The position numbers were made by a program, and so were the translations under genes. Below, piece by piece: positions 8,828 through 18,289 of a stretch of DNA of 64,000 nt. Source of the stretch: Peribacillus sp. ACCC06369 (GTDB taxonomy: Bacteria > Bacillota > Bacilli > Bacillales > DSM-1321); contig NZ_JAUCEN010000002.1 in assembly GCF_030348945.1 (NCBI RefSeq), positions 1,550,001 to 1,614,000 on the forward strand, read 5' to 3'. The first letter of the stretch is position 1. The number at the start of each line of letters is the position of its first letter. Below the pieces are notes generated by a model that was given only the letters and a program-made list of their open reading frames with translations, was not told the DNA's origin and made no database searches.

Positions 8828-9712
8828 ATGAGAATTGGAATCGTTGGTGGAGGGGCTATCGGGCTTCTGTTTGCGTCTCATTTGAGTGAAAAACATAGAG
8901 TGACTCTCTATACCCATACTGAGGAACAGGCCTCGATCATCAATCGTGATGGTATCCGTCTTATTGAGGGTGGTGAAAGCCGGCTGCTGACAGGCATCAT
9001 TTCGAAGGGCTTGGATGAGGGGATATACGATGAGGATCTACTTATAGTGGCCGTCAAGCAATATCACCTGCCGCAAATACTGCCTAGGATCAATGGTATT
9101 CAGGTTCCCTTGCTATTCTTGCAGAATGGCTATGGGCATATTTCTTATTTAAAGAGGCTTCAATCCCCAGCCATCTATTTGGGGGTAGTAGAGCATGGGG
9201 CAATGAAACATGATGGGAACACCGTGGAGCATACAGGGCTCGGCATTACAAGGATCGCTTCCTTTAAAGGGGAACTTGAACAACTCTCCTTAGTGAATGG
9301 AAGGATCGATCATTTTCCCTTTAAAAAGAGTGAGGACTATCACTCGATGCTGATTGATAAGCTTGTCGTCAATGCGGTGATAAATCCATTAACAGCGATA
9401 CTTGAAGTTGAAAATGGTGGTTTGATCACAAATGCTTTTTACTATCAATTGTTTCAAGACCTTTTTGAAGAAATTTCCGATATTTTGGAAGTGCGAAATA
9501 AAACAGAGTCATTTGAACATGTGAAATCCGTTTGTATGGCGACAGCGGAAAATCGATCATCGATGCTAAAAGATTTAGAAAATGGCCGTAGAACGGAAAT
9601 TGATGCTATTTTGGGTCATGTCCTCTCGGAGGCAAAGAGTAAAGGGAAAAGTGATTGCCTGACGTCTTCTCTATATAGGATGGTCAAAGGAAAAGAGTCT
9701 CAGGGGGGATGA
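8828..9712 (+). CDS. panE: 2-dehydropantoate 2-reductase (ketopantoate reductase)
   Basis: PanE reduces ketopantoate to pantoate with NADPH, the second step of the pantothenate branch leading to coenzyme A. The N-terminal dinucleotide-binding motif is GIVGGGAIGLLFASHL (residues 3-18). The C-terminal helical domain contains LIDKLVVNAVINPLTAI, with the Lys and Asn expected of the active site, and MLKDLENGRRTEIDAILG. The 294-residue length is normal. This is the ylbQ position of B. subtilis. A duplicated Shine-Dalgarno sequence precedes the ATG. The next gene starts four bases after the stop. Confidence 0.93.
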   Translation: MRIGIVGGGAIGLLFASHLSEKHRVTLYTHTEEQASIINRDGIRLIEGGESRLLTGIISKGLDEGIYDEDLLIVAVKQYHLPQILPRINGIQVPLLFLQNGYGHISYLKRLQSPAIYLGVVEHGAMKHDGNTVEHTGLGITRIASFKGELEQLSLVNGRIDHFPFKKSEDYHSMLIDKLVVNAVINPLTAILEVENGGLITNAFYYQLFQDLFEEISDILEVRNKTESFEHVKSVCMATAENRSSMLKDLENGRRTEIDAILGHVLSEAKSKGKSDCLTSSLYRMVKGKESQGG

Positions 9713-9716
9713 GGGT

Positions 9717-10109
9717 GTGCCGAACGTAGTTTCGAGCCTTGCCGCGATATTTATTACCCTGCCATTCGTAGGGTATATACTTTTTTTTATAAGTGCCAAA
9801 CAATTCACTGGTAACCATAGGCGCTCCGTTCAATTTGCAATGGACATGAGTACGCTGCTGTTCGTAATATCCGTCCATTATTTGATCATTACAATTTGGG
9901 ATAAGCAAATTCTTTGGGTGATCATGCTCATCATGCTCATTAACGCATTCGCGGTGGTCCTTGTCCATTACAAGGTGAAAGAAGAAATCATCTTCCATAA
10001 GGTATTAAAGGGTTTTTGGAGAGTGAATTTCGCCTTCTTTTTCTTGGCATACCTTCTATTATTTTCCATCGGTGTTATTACAAGTATTACTAAGATATTG
10101 ACTACATAA
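9717..10109 (+). CDS. small membrane protein, DUF3397-like
   Basis: This 130-residue hydrophobic protein has about four predicted membrane segments (roughly residues 5-25, 38-58, 65-85 and 100-125) with short charged loops. From recall it matches the uncharacterised DUF3397 family of Bacillaceae, which is often found beside bshC. No catalytic motif is visible and the function is unknown. The GTG start at 9717 follows a GGGGGATGAGGG ribosome-binding site that overlaps the end of panE, so the two are probably translated from one message. Confidence 0.75.
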   Translation: MPNVVSSLAAIFITLPFVGYILFFISAKQFTGNHRRSVQFAMDMSTLLFVISVHYLIITIWDKQILWVIMLIMLINAFAVVLVHYKVKEEIIFHKVLKGFWRVNFAFFFLAYLLLFSIGVITSITKILTT

Positions 10110-10219
10110 CATAGTACAACGCATCAATTTTCTGCTGCTGGGCAACTTCTTTTGTTTTCTTAAACGGGAATGTTATACTCTAAAAAGAATTGTAGTTGGC
10201 AGAGAAAGGGAGAACAGAA

Positions 10220-11848
10220 ATGGAGATGAAAGATCTCGCGTTACCATCTTTAAACCGTTTTGCATCGGACTATTTACAAAACCATCTTGAAACAGAGGAT
10301 TATTTTCACTATGACTTGTCTAAGCCTGACATTTATCGCAATAGATATGATGAATTGATGAACCGCTCTTTTTTACGTGATGAATTGTCGGATTACATAA
10401 AACAATACATGTCTCGTTTTTCATGCAATGATGCCGTTAAGGGAAATGTTGAAAGGTTGCGCAGGGATGATTCCGTGGTTGTGATTGGAGGACAGCAGGC
10501 TGGGTTATTATCCGGTCCGCTGTATACCATTCATAAAGTGATTTCGATCATTAAGCTTGCGGAAGAACAGGAAAAAGAACTGGGGCAGCCGGTCATTCCA
10601 GTTTTTTGGATAGCTGGAGAAGATCATGATTTGGCTGAAGTCAATCATGTTTATGTTATGAAAAACGGAAAACCCTACAAAAAAACCTATCCTTCCTATC
10701 AGCCGTATAAAACAATGGTTTCTGATGTGGAACTGGAAACGGAAAAGGCAGAGAAGTGGTTCGAAGAAATCATTGAAACATATGGTGAAACTTCCTTTAC
10801 GAATAAACTCCTGTTTGATATGAAGGAAACCATTAGGCAATCGAAGACCTTCGTCGACTTCTTCGCCAGGTTGATACATGAGTGGTTCAAAGAATATGGC
10901 CTTTTACTAGTTGATGCTGGAGATCCGGAATTAAGGCAAATCGAGAAGGACTACTTTGAATCGATGGTTAATAAAAGTGAACGGATTGCTAAATTGGTCG
11001 AGGAACAACAATCATTCATGCATGCAAAAGGGTATGCAAAAATGATAGAAATGGATAGACAGGCAGCGAACTTATTTTATTATGATCCAGAAAAAAAAGA
11101 TCGATGTTTACTCGAACGTGTGGACGGCGGCTTCAGCGGGAAAAATGGTGAGGTATCATTTACCGGGCAGGAACTTCTGCAGATAGCCAAAAATCATCCA
11201 GAACGATTAAGCAACAATGTCATTACACGTCCGCTTATGCAAGAAATGCTTTTCCCTGTATTGGCTTTCGTTTCTGGTCCAGGGGAAATAGCCTATTGGG
11301 CAGAATTAAAACAGGCATTTGAGTTGTTTTCCATGAAGATGCCACCAATCATTCCTAGGTTAAACATCACGCTTGTAGAGCGTAGTGTCCATACGGATCT
11401 TGAGGAAATGGGACTCAGTTTGGAAACTGTTCTGACAGAAGGAACCGCTAATGCTGTAAAAAGTTACCTCGATTCCGTGAAAGATGAGACGATTGACAGC
11501 CTGTTCGGGACGCTGAAATCACAGCTTGAAGAGAACCATGAAAAGCTTTTTGTCCACGCTGTCTCTTTAGATAGAGGACTTGAACCGATGTTGAACAAAA
11601 ACATTGAATTTATCCAAAAGCAATTGGATTTCATGTATGGGAAAATCGGTGACCGAACAAAGGAACGTCATTCGGTGATATTGAAGAAATATGAACGGAT
11701 AGCAAATTCGCTGTATCCCCTTGGATCACCCCAGGAGAGGATTTGGAATGTTTTTTATTACCTGAATCAATATGGGCCAGAGTTCATTCAGGATATCATG
11801 AAACTGGAATACCGGTTCAATAATCAGCATAAATTGATTTTCATGTAG
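10220..11848 (+). CDS. bshC: putative cysteine ligase BshC (bacillithiol biosynthesis)
   Basis: BshC adds cysteine to glucosaminyl-malate in the last step of bacillithiol synthesis, the low-molecular-weight thiol of Bacillaceae. The Rossmann-like core is recognisable from VVIGGQQAGLLSGPLYTIHK (around residues 88-107), FWIAGEDHDLAEVNHV and FVSGPGEIAYWAELKQ. The C-terminal coiled-coil part ends with SPQERIWNVFYYLNQYG. At 542 residues it is close to the usual length. I chose the ATG at 10220, after an AAAGGGAGAA ribosome-binding site, rather than the TTG at 10196. A terminator-like hairpin lies about 90 bases downstream. Confidence 0.95.
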   Translation: MEMKDLALPSLNRFASDYLQNHLETEDYFHYDLSKPDIYRNRYDELMNRSFLRDELSDYIKQYMSRFSCNDAVKGNVERLRRDDSVVVIGGQQAGLLSGPLYTIHKVISIIKLAEEQEKELGQPVIPVFWIAGEDHDLAEVNHVYVMKNGKPYKKTYPSYQPYKTMVSDVELETEKAEKWFEEIIETYGETSFTNKLLFDMKETIRQSKTFVDFFARLIHEWFKEYGLLLVDAGDPELRQIEKDYFESMVNKSERIAKLVEEQQSFMHAKGYAKMIEMDRQAANLFYYDPEKKDRCLLERVDGGFSGKNGEVSFTGQELLQIAKNHPERLSNNVITRPLMQEMLFPVLAFVSGPGEIAYWAELKQAFELFSMKMPPIIPRLNITLVERSVHTDLEEMGLSLETVLTEGTANAVKSYLDSVKDETIDSLFGTLKSQLEENHEKLFVHAVSLDRGLEPMLNKNIEFIQKQLDFMYGKIGDRTKERHSVILKKYERIANSLYPLGSPQERIWNVFYYLNQYGPEFIQDIMKLEYRFNNQHKLIFM

Positions 11849-11939
11849 AAAAACCATCCGTTTGGGGAAAAGTGGTGGACCAAACATATTGAATAAGGGT
11901 TCCCACTTTCCTATCCTGACGGAGGGGTTGAAAAGTGGA

Positions 11940-11971
11940 AAAAAGACAGGTGCTAAAGCCTGTCTTTTTTT
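11940..11971 (+). terminator. Rho-independent terminator after bshC
   Basis: The stem AAAAAGACAGG/CCTGTCTTTTT (arms around 11940-11950 and 11959-11969) is followed by more T residues. It separates bshC from the mraZ promoter region. Confidence 0.85.
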
Positions 11972-12134
11972 CTGGTTACAGGCATTTGACAGGTAGTGCT
12001 TCGACAGTAATAGTGGGACTGCGTCGTAGTCTGAGTCCATTCGAGCGAAATGCAGATTTCTTTAAATAAATTGGCTAAATAAACTTAAGTAGAAAAGAAG
12101 GGAATTTTTACTTGGAAGGAGAAAGTAAAAACAA

Positions 12135-12158
12135 GTGGAGAAAGGTGGGGGATTGTGG
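12135..12158 (+). promoter_or_regulatory. MraZ-type operator: three GTGG repeats at 10-bp spacing before mraZ
   Basis: GTGG occurs at 12135-12138, 12145-12148 and 12155-12158, exactly one helical turn apart, with a degenerate fourth copy (GTAA) at 12125. MraZ proteins are known to bind short direct repeats with a GTG/TGGG core, spaced about 10 bp, in their own promoters and repress the dcw operon. The repeats end 32 bases before the mraZ start. A weak -10 (TACATT, 12159-12164) adjoins them. The rest of the 342-base gap before mraZ holds only the bshC terminator. Confidence 0.65.
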
Positions 12159-12190
12159 TACATTGAGATTAGAATGTGGGGGTAATGGGT

Positions 12191-12622
12191 ATGTTCATGG
12201 GAGAGTACCATCATAACATCGATATAAAGGGCCGTTTGATAGTCCCAGTGAAATTCAGGGACAATCTAGGGGAGCAATTTGTTCTTACCCGCGGACTCGA
12301 TCAATGTTTATTTGGTTACCCTATGGAAGAGTGGAAGCTGCTTGAAGAAAAGCTGAAAGCCCTGCCTTTAACAAAAAAAGATGCCCGAGCCTTTACCCGT
12401 TTTTTCTTTTCTGCAGCTACAGAATGCGAAATTGATAAACAAGGGCGAATTAATATCCCCACGCCGCTTACTTCATATGGCCAATTGGAAAAAGAATGTG
12501 TAATTCTTGGTGTTACCAATCGTATTGAGATTTGGAGCAAATCCCTTTGGGAAAACTATTTTTCAGCTTCGGAGGATTCTTTCGCTGAGATAGCAGAAAA
12601 TATGATTGGCTTTGATATTTAA
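12191..12622 (+). CDS. mraZ: transcriptional regulator MraZ
   Basis: MraZ is a DNA-binding protein with two SpoVT/AbrB-like swapped-hairpin halves. It forms a ring and represses the division/cell-wall operon. Both DxxxR-type repeats are visible: [14 protein letters not shown] (residues 10-23) and [13 protein letters not shown] (around residues 86-98). The 143-residue length and the end [14 protein letters not shown] match the family. The start MFMGEYHHN at 12191 is preferred over the upstream GTG (12176) and ATG (12185), because GTGGGGGT lies seven bases before it. Three operator-like repeats lie upstream. It leads the operon with rsmH, ftsL and pbpB. Confidence 0.97.
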   Translation: MFMGEYHHNIDIKGRLIVPVKFRDNLGEQFVLTRGLDQCLFGYPMEEWKLLEEKLKALPLTKKDARAFTRFFFSAATECEIDKQGRINIPTPLTSYGQLEKECVILGVTNRIEIWSKSLWENYFSASEDSFAEIAENMIGFDI

Positions 12623-12674
12623 GGCTGCCCTCAGAAATAGAGTCACTCAATAACCGATTGGAAGGATGTCTAGC

Positions 12675-13607
12675 ATGTTTCAACATACAACAGTGTTATT
12701 AAAAGAGACGGTTGATGGATTGAACATCAAACCTGATGGAATTTATGTGGATTGTACTTTAGGAGGAGCCGGTCACAGCGAATACTTACTTTCACAGCTC
12801 TCTGACAAGGGCAGGCTTTATGCTTTTGATCAGGACGAAACGGCGATTCGGAATGCTAAGGAAAAATTGGAAAGCTATGGCGATCGTATTGTTCTTGTTC
12901 CTAATAATTTTAAATACTTAAAAGAAGAGTTGAATGCCCGGGGAATCGAAAAAGTGGACGGGATTCTTTATGATTTAGGTGTATCATCCCCGCAATTGGA
13001 CACACCGGAGCGCGGTTTCAGTTATAACCATGATGCCCCTTTGGATATGAGGATGGACCAAAGTGCTGCAATTTCTGCCTATGATGTCGTGAATAACTGG
13101 TCATTCCATGATTTGCTGAGAATTTTCTTTCAATATGGAGAAGAAAAGTTTTCGAAGCAAATCGCCAGGAAAATTGAAGCGGCACGTGAAATAAAACCGA
13201 TTGAAACGACGTTTGAGCTTGTTGAGTTGATTAAGGATGGGATACCTGCTCCGGCAAGACGTAAAGGCGGACATCCTGCGAAAAGAGTATTCCAAGCAAT
13301 AAGAATCGCTGTGAATGATGAACTTGGTGTCTTTGAAGATTCGTTAGAGCAAGCTATATCGCTATTGGATAAAGAAGGAAGAATATCTGTCATTACATTC
13401 CATTCGCTTGAAGATAGAATTTGTAAAACGGTATTTAAAAAAGCGAGTGCCCTTCCAGACCTTCCGCCTGGACTTCCAATTATCCCGGATGAATTCAAAC
13501 CTACCATGAAAATAATAACGAGAAAACCGATATTACCTTCAGAAGAAGAATTGGAAGGGAATAATCGTTCCCGATCGGCTAAACTAAGAATCGCCGAAAA
13601 GCAATAA
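12675..13607 (+). CDS. rsmH: 16S rRNA (cytosine1402-N4)-methyltransferase
   Basis: RsmH (MraW) uses S-adenosylmethionine to methylate N4 of C1402 in the 16S rRNA decoding site. The AdoMet-binding loop is CTLGGAGHS (residues 27-35). The family-specific [20 protein letters not shown] and [23 protein letters not shown] segments are intact, as is [10 protein letters not shown] near residue 240. The 310-residue length is normal. The ATG at 12675 ([11 protein letters not shown]) matches the family N-terminus and sits eight bases from GGAAGGA. The ATG at 12666 is too close to it. Confidence 0.98.
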   Translation: MFQHTTVLLKETVDGLNIKPDGIYVDCTLGGAGHSEYLLSQLSDKGRLYAFDQDETAIRNAKEKLESYGDRIVLVPNNFKYLKEELNARGIEKVDGILYDLGVSSPQLDTPERGFSYNHDAPLDMRMDQSAAISAYDVVNNWSFHDLLRIFFQYGEEKFSKQIARKIEAAREIKPIETTFELVELIKDGIPAPARRKGGHPAKRVFQAIRIAVNDELGVFEDSLEQAISLLDKEGRISVITFHSLEDRICKTVFKKASALPDLPPGLPIIPDEFKPTMKIITRKPILPSEEELEGNNRSRSAKLRIAEKQ

Positions 13608-13639
13608 TTACAGAAAAAAATCAGTAAGGGGGAACATGA

Positions 13640-13996
13640 ATGAGTTCCATAGCCAAAAAAATGCAAGAACAGCAATATGAAGACCAACAACAGCAACAGA
13701 CACATCAAACAGTGGTCATCCGTAAAGCGAAGATATCCATTGGTGAAGTTTTCTTACTATGTGCCCTTGCTATAATGGTTACCTTTATGGGAGTGAAAAT
13801 AGTCTCTAATCAAGCGGCAATTTATGAAACGAATAAAGAAATCCAGCTAGTGGAAACTTCAATTGAAGAACAGGGTAAAGTGAATGATGATTTGAAAGTG
13901 CAGGTTGCTGAACTTAGTACATACGAAAGAATTTGGAAAAAAGCTGCAGCGCTAGGGTTCAAGTTAAATGAGAATAATGTGAAGGGTGTGCAGTGA
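13640..13996 (+). CDS. ftsL: cell division protein FtsL
   Basis: This small bitopic divisome protein has a Gln-rich cytoplasmic N-terminus (about residues 1-35, including a QQQQQ run) and one membrane span (about residues 36-58, VFLLCALAIMVTFMGVKIV). An extracytoplasmic leucine-zipper-like coiled coil (about residues 62-105) follows. FtsL pairs with DivIC and DivIB at mid-cell and helps to activate PBP2B. At 118 residues it has the usual size. A GGGGAAC ribosome-binding site precedes the ATG. Its stop overlaps the pbpB start codon region by four bases. Confidence 0.93.
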   Translation: MSSIAKKMQEQQYEDQQQQQTHQTVVIRKAKISIGEVFLLCALAIMVTFMGVKIVSNQAAIYETNKEIQLVETSIEEQGKVNDDLKVQVAELSTYERIWKKAAALGFKLNENNVKGVQ

Positions 13997-16155
13997 TAAT
14001 GCAGAAACAAAAAAATATGAAGCATGGGGCAGCCGGATTATTCTTCTTATTCGGCCTGCTCTTTTTTGTATTAGTCTGCCGCTTTTTGTATATTCAGGTG
14101 ACAGGTACAGCAGGCGGGGAGGTACTTGCTTCGAAAATCGACAAGAAATATGAAAAGAAACAGGTCATAGAAGCAAAAAGGGGAAGCATACTCGATACAA
14201 AAGGTGATGTCATCGCCGAGGATACTTCGTCCTATATTTTAAGGGCTGTACTCAGTGAAAAGGAACCAGAGCATGTCAAAGATCCTGAGATGACCGCGAA
14301 CAAGCTTGCAAAATATATCGACATGGATGAACAGGACATCTATGAAAGACTTACAAAAAAAGAGGCATACCAGGTAGAGTTTGGCAGTGCCGGCAAGGAT
14401 TTGACCCAGGTCGTCAAGCAGAATATAGAAAAACTGGAACTGCCGGGAATTACATTTGGAAGAACCAATAAACGTTTTTATCCTAATGGGATTTTCGCAT
14501 CCCATCTGATTGGTTATGTAGAAAAAGATGAAGAAACGGGAGAAATGGCCGGTAAGTTCGGCATTGAAAAGTACCTCAATAAAGAATTGCAGGAAACGGA
14601 CGGGAAGCTTACATATGACAGTGACTCATGGGGACTGCTTTTACCGGATTCAAAGGAAAAGGTGGTTGCTCCGGATAATGGCAGTGATGTCATGCTTACC
14701 ATCGATAAGAAAATACAAACGTTCCTGGAAGATTCGCTGAGTAAAGTGCAAGCAAAATACGATCCCGAGCAAATCATAGCGATTGTGTCCAATCCCAAAA
14801 CGGGGGAGATTGTCGCGATGGGGCAAAGGCCTACCTTCCATCCGACAACGAAAGTCGGGCTTACGGATACATGGCGTAACCTGGCTATTGAAGAAAGCTT
14901 CGAACCGGGATCAACCATGAAAACATTCACCCTTGCCGCGGCTGTTGAGGAAGGGGTCTTTAATCCAAACGAAAGTTTTGTCGCGGGAACCTATAAAGCC
15001 GGATCGGGCAAAATCGGTGATCATAGCGGAATCGAAAGAGGGAAGAGCATGACCTTTCTGGAAGGGGTTCAACGTTCTTCAAACGTCGCATTTGCCACTC
15101 TTGCAATGGATAAGATCGGAGCGGATACTTTTCGTGAATATTTGACTAAGTTCGGTTTCGATAAAAAAACGGGAATTGACCTGCCGAACGAGATAACCGG
15201 TAAAATTCAATACAAGTATAAGCTTGAAAAAGTTACTACTTCCTTTGGACAAGGTTCGACCGTTACGCCGATTCAACAGATCCAAGCTGCATCCGCAATA
15301 GCCAATGACGGAAAAATGATGCGGCCGTACGTGATAAAAAGCATTTCCGATCAGGATACCGGAAAAGTTTTGAAAACGACAAAGCCGAAAGTGACAGGGG
15401 AACCGATTTCGGCAGAAACTGCAAAACAAGTCCGTGATTATTTGGAAACGGTGATTTCCGCGAAAAAAGGAACAGGGAAAAAATATGCCATTGATGGATA
15501 TGAAGTAGCGGGGAAAACCGGTACTGCACAAATTGCGGGCCCGACAGGTAGATATTTAGAAGGAAAAAATAACTATGTATTCTCCTTTTTAGGTATGGCT
15601 CCAAAAGATGATCCGCAGTTGGTCATTTATGTGGCGGTCAAGCAGCCGAAGTTAGGTGTATCTTATGTTGGGGCTGATCCATTATCAGAGATATTTAATC
15701 CTGTCATGCAAAATAGCCTGCAATATCTAAACATCAAACCTTCTGATGTTAAAAAACAAAAAGCAAATAAAATCGTTGACTATACGAACCAGACCGAGAG
15801 TTCGGCGGTCGCAGAACTGAAGGAACTTGGCTATGATGTAAGTACGATCGGGAGTGGACGTAAAGTGCTCGATCAATCCCCAAAAGCCGGGAGTATACTC
15901 TTACAGGGTGAAAAAATAATCCTGAGGACCGAAGGCGAAATGAAAGTTCCGGAGATGAAGGGATGGTCTTTGCGCGATGTCATGAAATTAGCTAAGGTTG
16001 CAAAACTGGATCTAAAAACTAAAGGAACTGGTTATGTGAGTAAACAGAGTCTCGGGGCCGGAAAAAGGGTGAAGGAAGGAGAAACCTTCAATATTGAATT
16101 ATCCCAGCCTGAAGGGGCTGCTGAAGATATACAGACTAATGAGAAAACAGAGTGA
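13993..16155 (+). CDS. pbpB: penicillin-binding protein 2B, septal transpeptidase
   Basis: This is the class B PBP essential for septal peptidoglycan cross-linking, the Bacillus FtsI. One N-terminal membrane span (about residues 12-32) is followed by the pedestal domain (GSILDTKGDVIAED near residue 56) and the transpeptidase domain. Its active-site motifs are STMK in EPGSTMKTF (around residue 305), SSN in RSSNVAF (around residue 359) and KTG in AGKTGTAQ (around residue 507). Two C-terminal PASTA repeats occupy about residues 592-705. The length is 720 residues. The GTG start at 13993 overlaps the ftsL stop, and its MIMQKQKNMKHGA end aligns with the remembered B. subtilis N-terminus. ATG 13999 is possible. 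Confidence 0.97.
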   Translation: MIMQKQKNMKHGAAGLFFLFGLLFFVLVCRFLYIQVTGTAGGEVLASKIDKKYEKKQVIEAKRGSILDTKGDVIAEDTSSYILRAVLSEKEPEHVKDPEMTANKLAKYIDMDEQDIYERLTKKEAYQVEFGSAGKDLTQVVKQNIEKLELPGITFGRTNKRFYPNGIFASHLIGYVEKDEETGEMAGKFGIEKYLNKELQETDGKLTYDSDSWGLLLPDSKEKVVAPDNGSDVMLTIDKKIQTFLEDSLSKVQAKYDPEQIIAIVSNPKTGEIVAMGQRPTFHPTTKVGLTDTWRNLAIEESFEPGSTMKTFTLAAAVEEGVFNPNESFVAGTYKAGSGKIGDHSGIERGKSMTFLEGVQRSSNVAFATLAMDKIGADTFREYLTKFGFDKKTGIDLPNEITGKIQYKYKLEKVTTSFGQGSTVTPIQQIQAASAIANDGKMMRPYVIKSISDQDTGKVLKTTKPKVTGEPISAETAKQVRDYLETVISAKKGTGKKYAIDGYEVAGKTGTAQIAGPTGRYLEGKNNYVFSFLGMAPKDDPQLVIYVAVKQPKLGVSYVGADPLSEIFNPVMQNSLQYLNIKPSDVKKQKANKIVDYTNQTESSAVAELKELGYDVSTIGSGRKVLDQSPKAGSILLQGEKIILRTEGEMKVPEMKGWSLRDVMKLAKVAKLDLKTKGTGYVSKQSLGAGKRVKEGETFNIELSQPEGAAEDIQTNEKTE

Positions 16156-16199
16156 AAATAACGATGGGGGTCCATTTGGACCCCCATCGTTATTTTTTT
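16155..16199 (+). terminator. strong Rho-independent terminator between pbpB and spoVD
   Basis: A perfect 19-bp stem (16155-16173 and 16178-16196, core CGATGGGGGTCC/GGACCCCCATCG) has a four-base loop and a T-run. It separates the vegetative pbpB from the sporulation-specific spoVD. Confidence 0.95.
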
Positions 16200-16211
16200 G
16201 AATGTTTCTTA

Positions 16212-16240
16212 GTCTAGCAACGAGTAGACAAGCATATATT
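16212..16240 (+). promoter_or_regulatory. possible sigma-E promoter of spoVD
   Basis: CATATATT at 16233-16240 matches six of eight positions of the sigma-E -10 consensus. A poor -35 (GTCTAGCA, 16212-16219) lies 13 bases upstream. B. subtilis spoVD is transcribed by sigma-E, which makes the site plausible, but the -35 match is weak. Confidence 0.35.
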
Positions 16241-16270
16241 GAAGCATGTATGAAATGGAGGTGCCTGTTT

Positions 16271-18193
16271 TTGCGTGTTTCGAATGTTACTGTCCGAAAA
16301 CGGCTGGCAATCGCATTGGCAGTAGGTATCGTTGTTTTTTTTATCATTGATATCCGTTTGGGAATTGTGCAGTTTTATCTAGGGGATAAGTTGACGGGGC
16401 TGGCTAAAGATTCCTGGAGCAGGAATATTCCTTTTGAAGCCAAACGAGGAGAAATTCTGGATCGGAATGGTGTCGAGCTGGCAACGAATATATCCGCGCC
16501 AACAGTCTATGTCATCCCAAGACAGATTGAGAATCCTGGGGAGACGGCGGAACAGCTTGCTTCAATATTGGATATGACAAAGGAAAAGGCTTATCAATGG
16601 TTAACGAAACAGGCGATGAGCGTCAGAATCCCGGAAGGCAGAAAGATATCTCATGAAAAGGCGAAGGAAATTAAAGCATTAGGGATAAAGGGCGTTTATA
16701 TCGCTGAAGATTCAAAGCGCCATTACCCCTTTGGTGAATATCTTTCGCATGTTCTTGGCTTTACGGGATCTGATAATCAAGGGCTGATGGGTATTGAATT
16801 GTCTTATGATAAGGAACTGAGTGGGGAAAGAGGATTTGTTAAATTTTATTCTGATGCGAAAGGGAAAAGGCTTGAGAATATGGCAGATGACTATAAGCCT
16901 CCTGTTGACGGTGATAACCTGAAGCTTACGATCGATAGCAAAATCCAGACAATCGTGGAGAGGGAGCTCGATAATGCGGAGGCCACATATAATCCCGATG
17001 GTATTATTGCCATTGCCATGGACCCGAACACAGGGGAAATATTGGCAATGTCGAGCAGGCCAACTTTTGATCCAGCCAATTTTCAAAATGTACCTTCAGA
17101 AGTGTATAATCGCAATTTACCAGTTTGGAGTATATATGAACCAGGTTCGACCTTTAAGATCATCACGCTTGCTGCAGCGCTGGAGGAAGGGAAGGTCGAC
17201 TTACAAAAGGAACATTTTTATGACTCAGGACATGTGGAAGTGTCAGGGTCTACACTGCATTGCTGGAAAAGCGGAGGACATGGGGACCAAACTTTTCTTG
17301 AAGTCGTCGAGAACTCATGTAACCCTGGTTTTGTAGAATTAGGGAACCGGCTTGGTAAAGACAAGCTGTTTAAATATATAAATGATTTCGGTTTTGGGCA
17401 AAAGACGGGGATTGATTTAACCGGAGAAGGAAAAGGAATCATGTTCAACATGGATCGAGTGGGTCCGGTTGAGCAGGCAACCACTGCGTTTGGACAAGGT
17501 GTTGCCGTAACGCCCATTCAGCAGGTGACAGCGGTGTCGGCGGCCGTGAATGGTGGGACTTTGTATACACCTTATATCGCAAAGGAACTGGTGAATCCAA
17601 AAAATGGGGAAGTGCTGATGCGAAAGACCCCACAGGCGAAGAAAAAGGTGATTTCAGAAGCAACCTCAAAGAAAGTCCGTGAAGCACTTGAATCCGTTGT
17701 TGCTCAAGGGAGCGGTAAAGGAGCATTCGTGGAGTCGTACCGAGTTGGCGGGAAGACGGGTACAGCCCAAAAAGCTGAAAATGGCCGATACCTTGAAAAT
17801 AATTATATTCTCTCATTCATTGGTGTCGCTCCAGCGGATGATCCGCAAATCGTCGTCTATATAGCTGTGGATAATCCGAAAGGAACGGTACAATTCGGCG
17901 GTGTCGTTGCAGCACCGATCGTTGGGAATATCATGGAGGATTCACTTAGGGCAATGGACGTCAAGCCAAGAAAAAACCAGATTGAGAAGGAAACGGTCTG
18001 GACGGATCCCGTCATGGTCGAGGTACCTGACGTTGTTGGACTTAGTAAAAAAGAGTTGCAAACACAGCTCATCGATCTTAAGCTGGATATTGCCGGTAAT
18101 GGGGAAAAAGTCATAAATCAAGCACCGGATCCAGGTGTTAAAGTAAAACAAGGCTCTACAATAAGAATTTATCTTGGCGAAAATACAGAATAA
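16271..18193 (+). CDS. spoVD: stage V sporulation protein D (class B PBP, spore cortex)
   Basis: SpoVD is the transpeptidase that works with the SEDS protein SpoVE to build spore cortex peptidoglycan at the forespore outer membrane. After one membrane span (about residues 11-31) come the dimerisation domain and the transpeptidase domain. Its motifs are STFK in EPGSTFKI, SCN in ENSCNPGF and KTG in GGKTGTAQK. One PASTA repeat lies at the C-terminus (VEVPDVVGLSKKELQTQL onward). The TTG start at 16271 gives MRVSNVTVRKRLA, matching the remembered family N-terminus, with GGAGGTG seven bases upstream. The longer ATG frame from 16202 would add 23 unrelated residues. The length is 640 residues. Confidence 0.96.
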   Translation: MRVSNVTVRKRLAIALAVGIVVFFIIDIRLGIVQFYLGDKLTGLAKDSWSRNIPFEAKRGEILDRNGVELATNISAPTVYVIPRQIENPGETAEQLASILDMTKEKAYQWLTKQAMSVRIPEGRKISHEKAKEIKALGIKGVYIAEDSKRHYPFGEYLSHVLGFTGSDNQGLMGIELSYDKELSGERGFVKFYSDAKGKRLENMADDYKPPVDGDNLKLTIDSKIQTIVERELDNAEATYNPDGIIAIAMDPNTGEILAMSSRPTFDPANFQNVPSEVYNRNLPVWSIYEPGSTFKIITLAAALEEGKVDLQKEHFYDSGHVEVSGSTLHCWKSGGHGDQTFLEVVENSCNPGFVELGNRLGKDKLFKYINDFGFGQKTGIDLTGEGKGIMFNMDRVGPVEQATTAFGQGVAVTPIQQVTAVSAAVNGGTLYTPYIAKELVNPKNGEVLMRKTPQAKKKVISEATSKKVREALESVVAQGSGKGAFVESYRVGGKTGTAQKAENGRYLENNYILSFIGVAPADDPQIVVYIAVDNPKGTVQFGGVVAAPIVGNIMEDSLRAMDVKPRKNQIEKETVWTDPVMVEVPDVVGLSKKELQTQLIDLKLDIAGNGEKVINQAPDPGVKVKQGSTIRIYLGENTE

Positions 18194-18217
18194 GTATAAT
18201 ATAATAGATGAATAGTT

Positions 18218-18250
18218 AAAGCGGCTGAAGAATCATCAGCCGCTTTGTTT
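18218..18250 (+). terminator. Rho-independent terminator after spoVD
   Basis: The perfect 11-bp stem AAAGCGGCTGA/TCAGCCGCTTT (18218-18228 and 18235-18245) is followed by GTTT. It insulates murE from spoVD. Confidence 0.82.
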
Positions 18251-18289
18251 ACGGAGTCGTGAAAACCACGTATAATTGAAATTGGTTTC

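Noticed and set aside
13130..13708. A 192-residue minus-strand frame opposite rsmH and ftsL.
   Set aside because: It is antisense to two strongly conserved genes, spans their junction and has no ribosome-binding site or family likeness.
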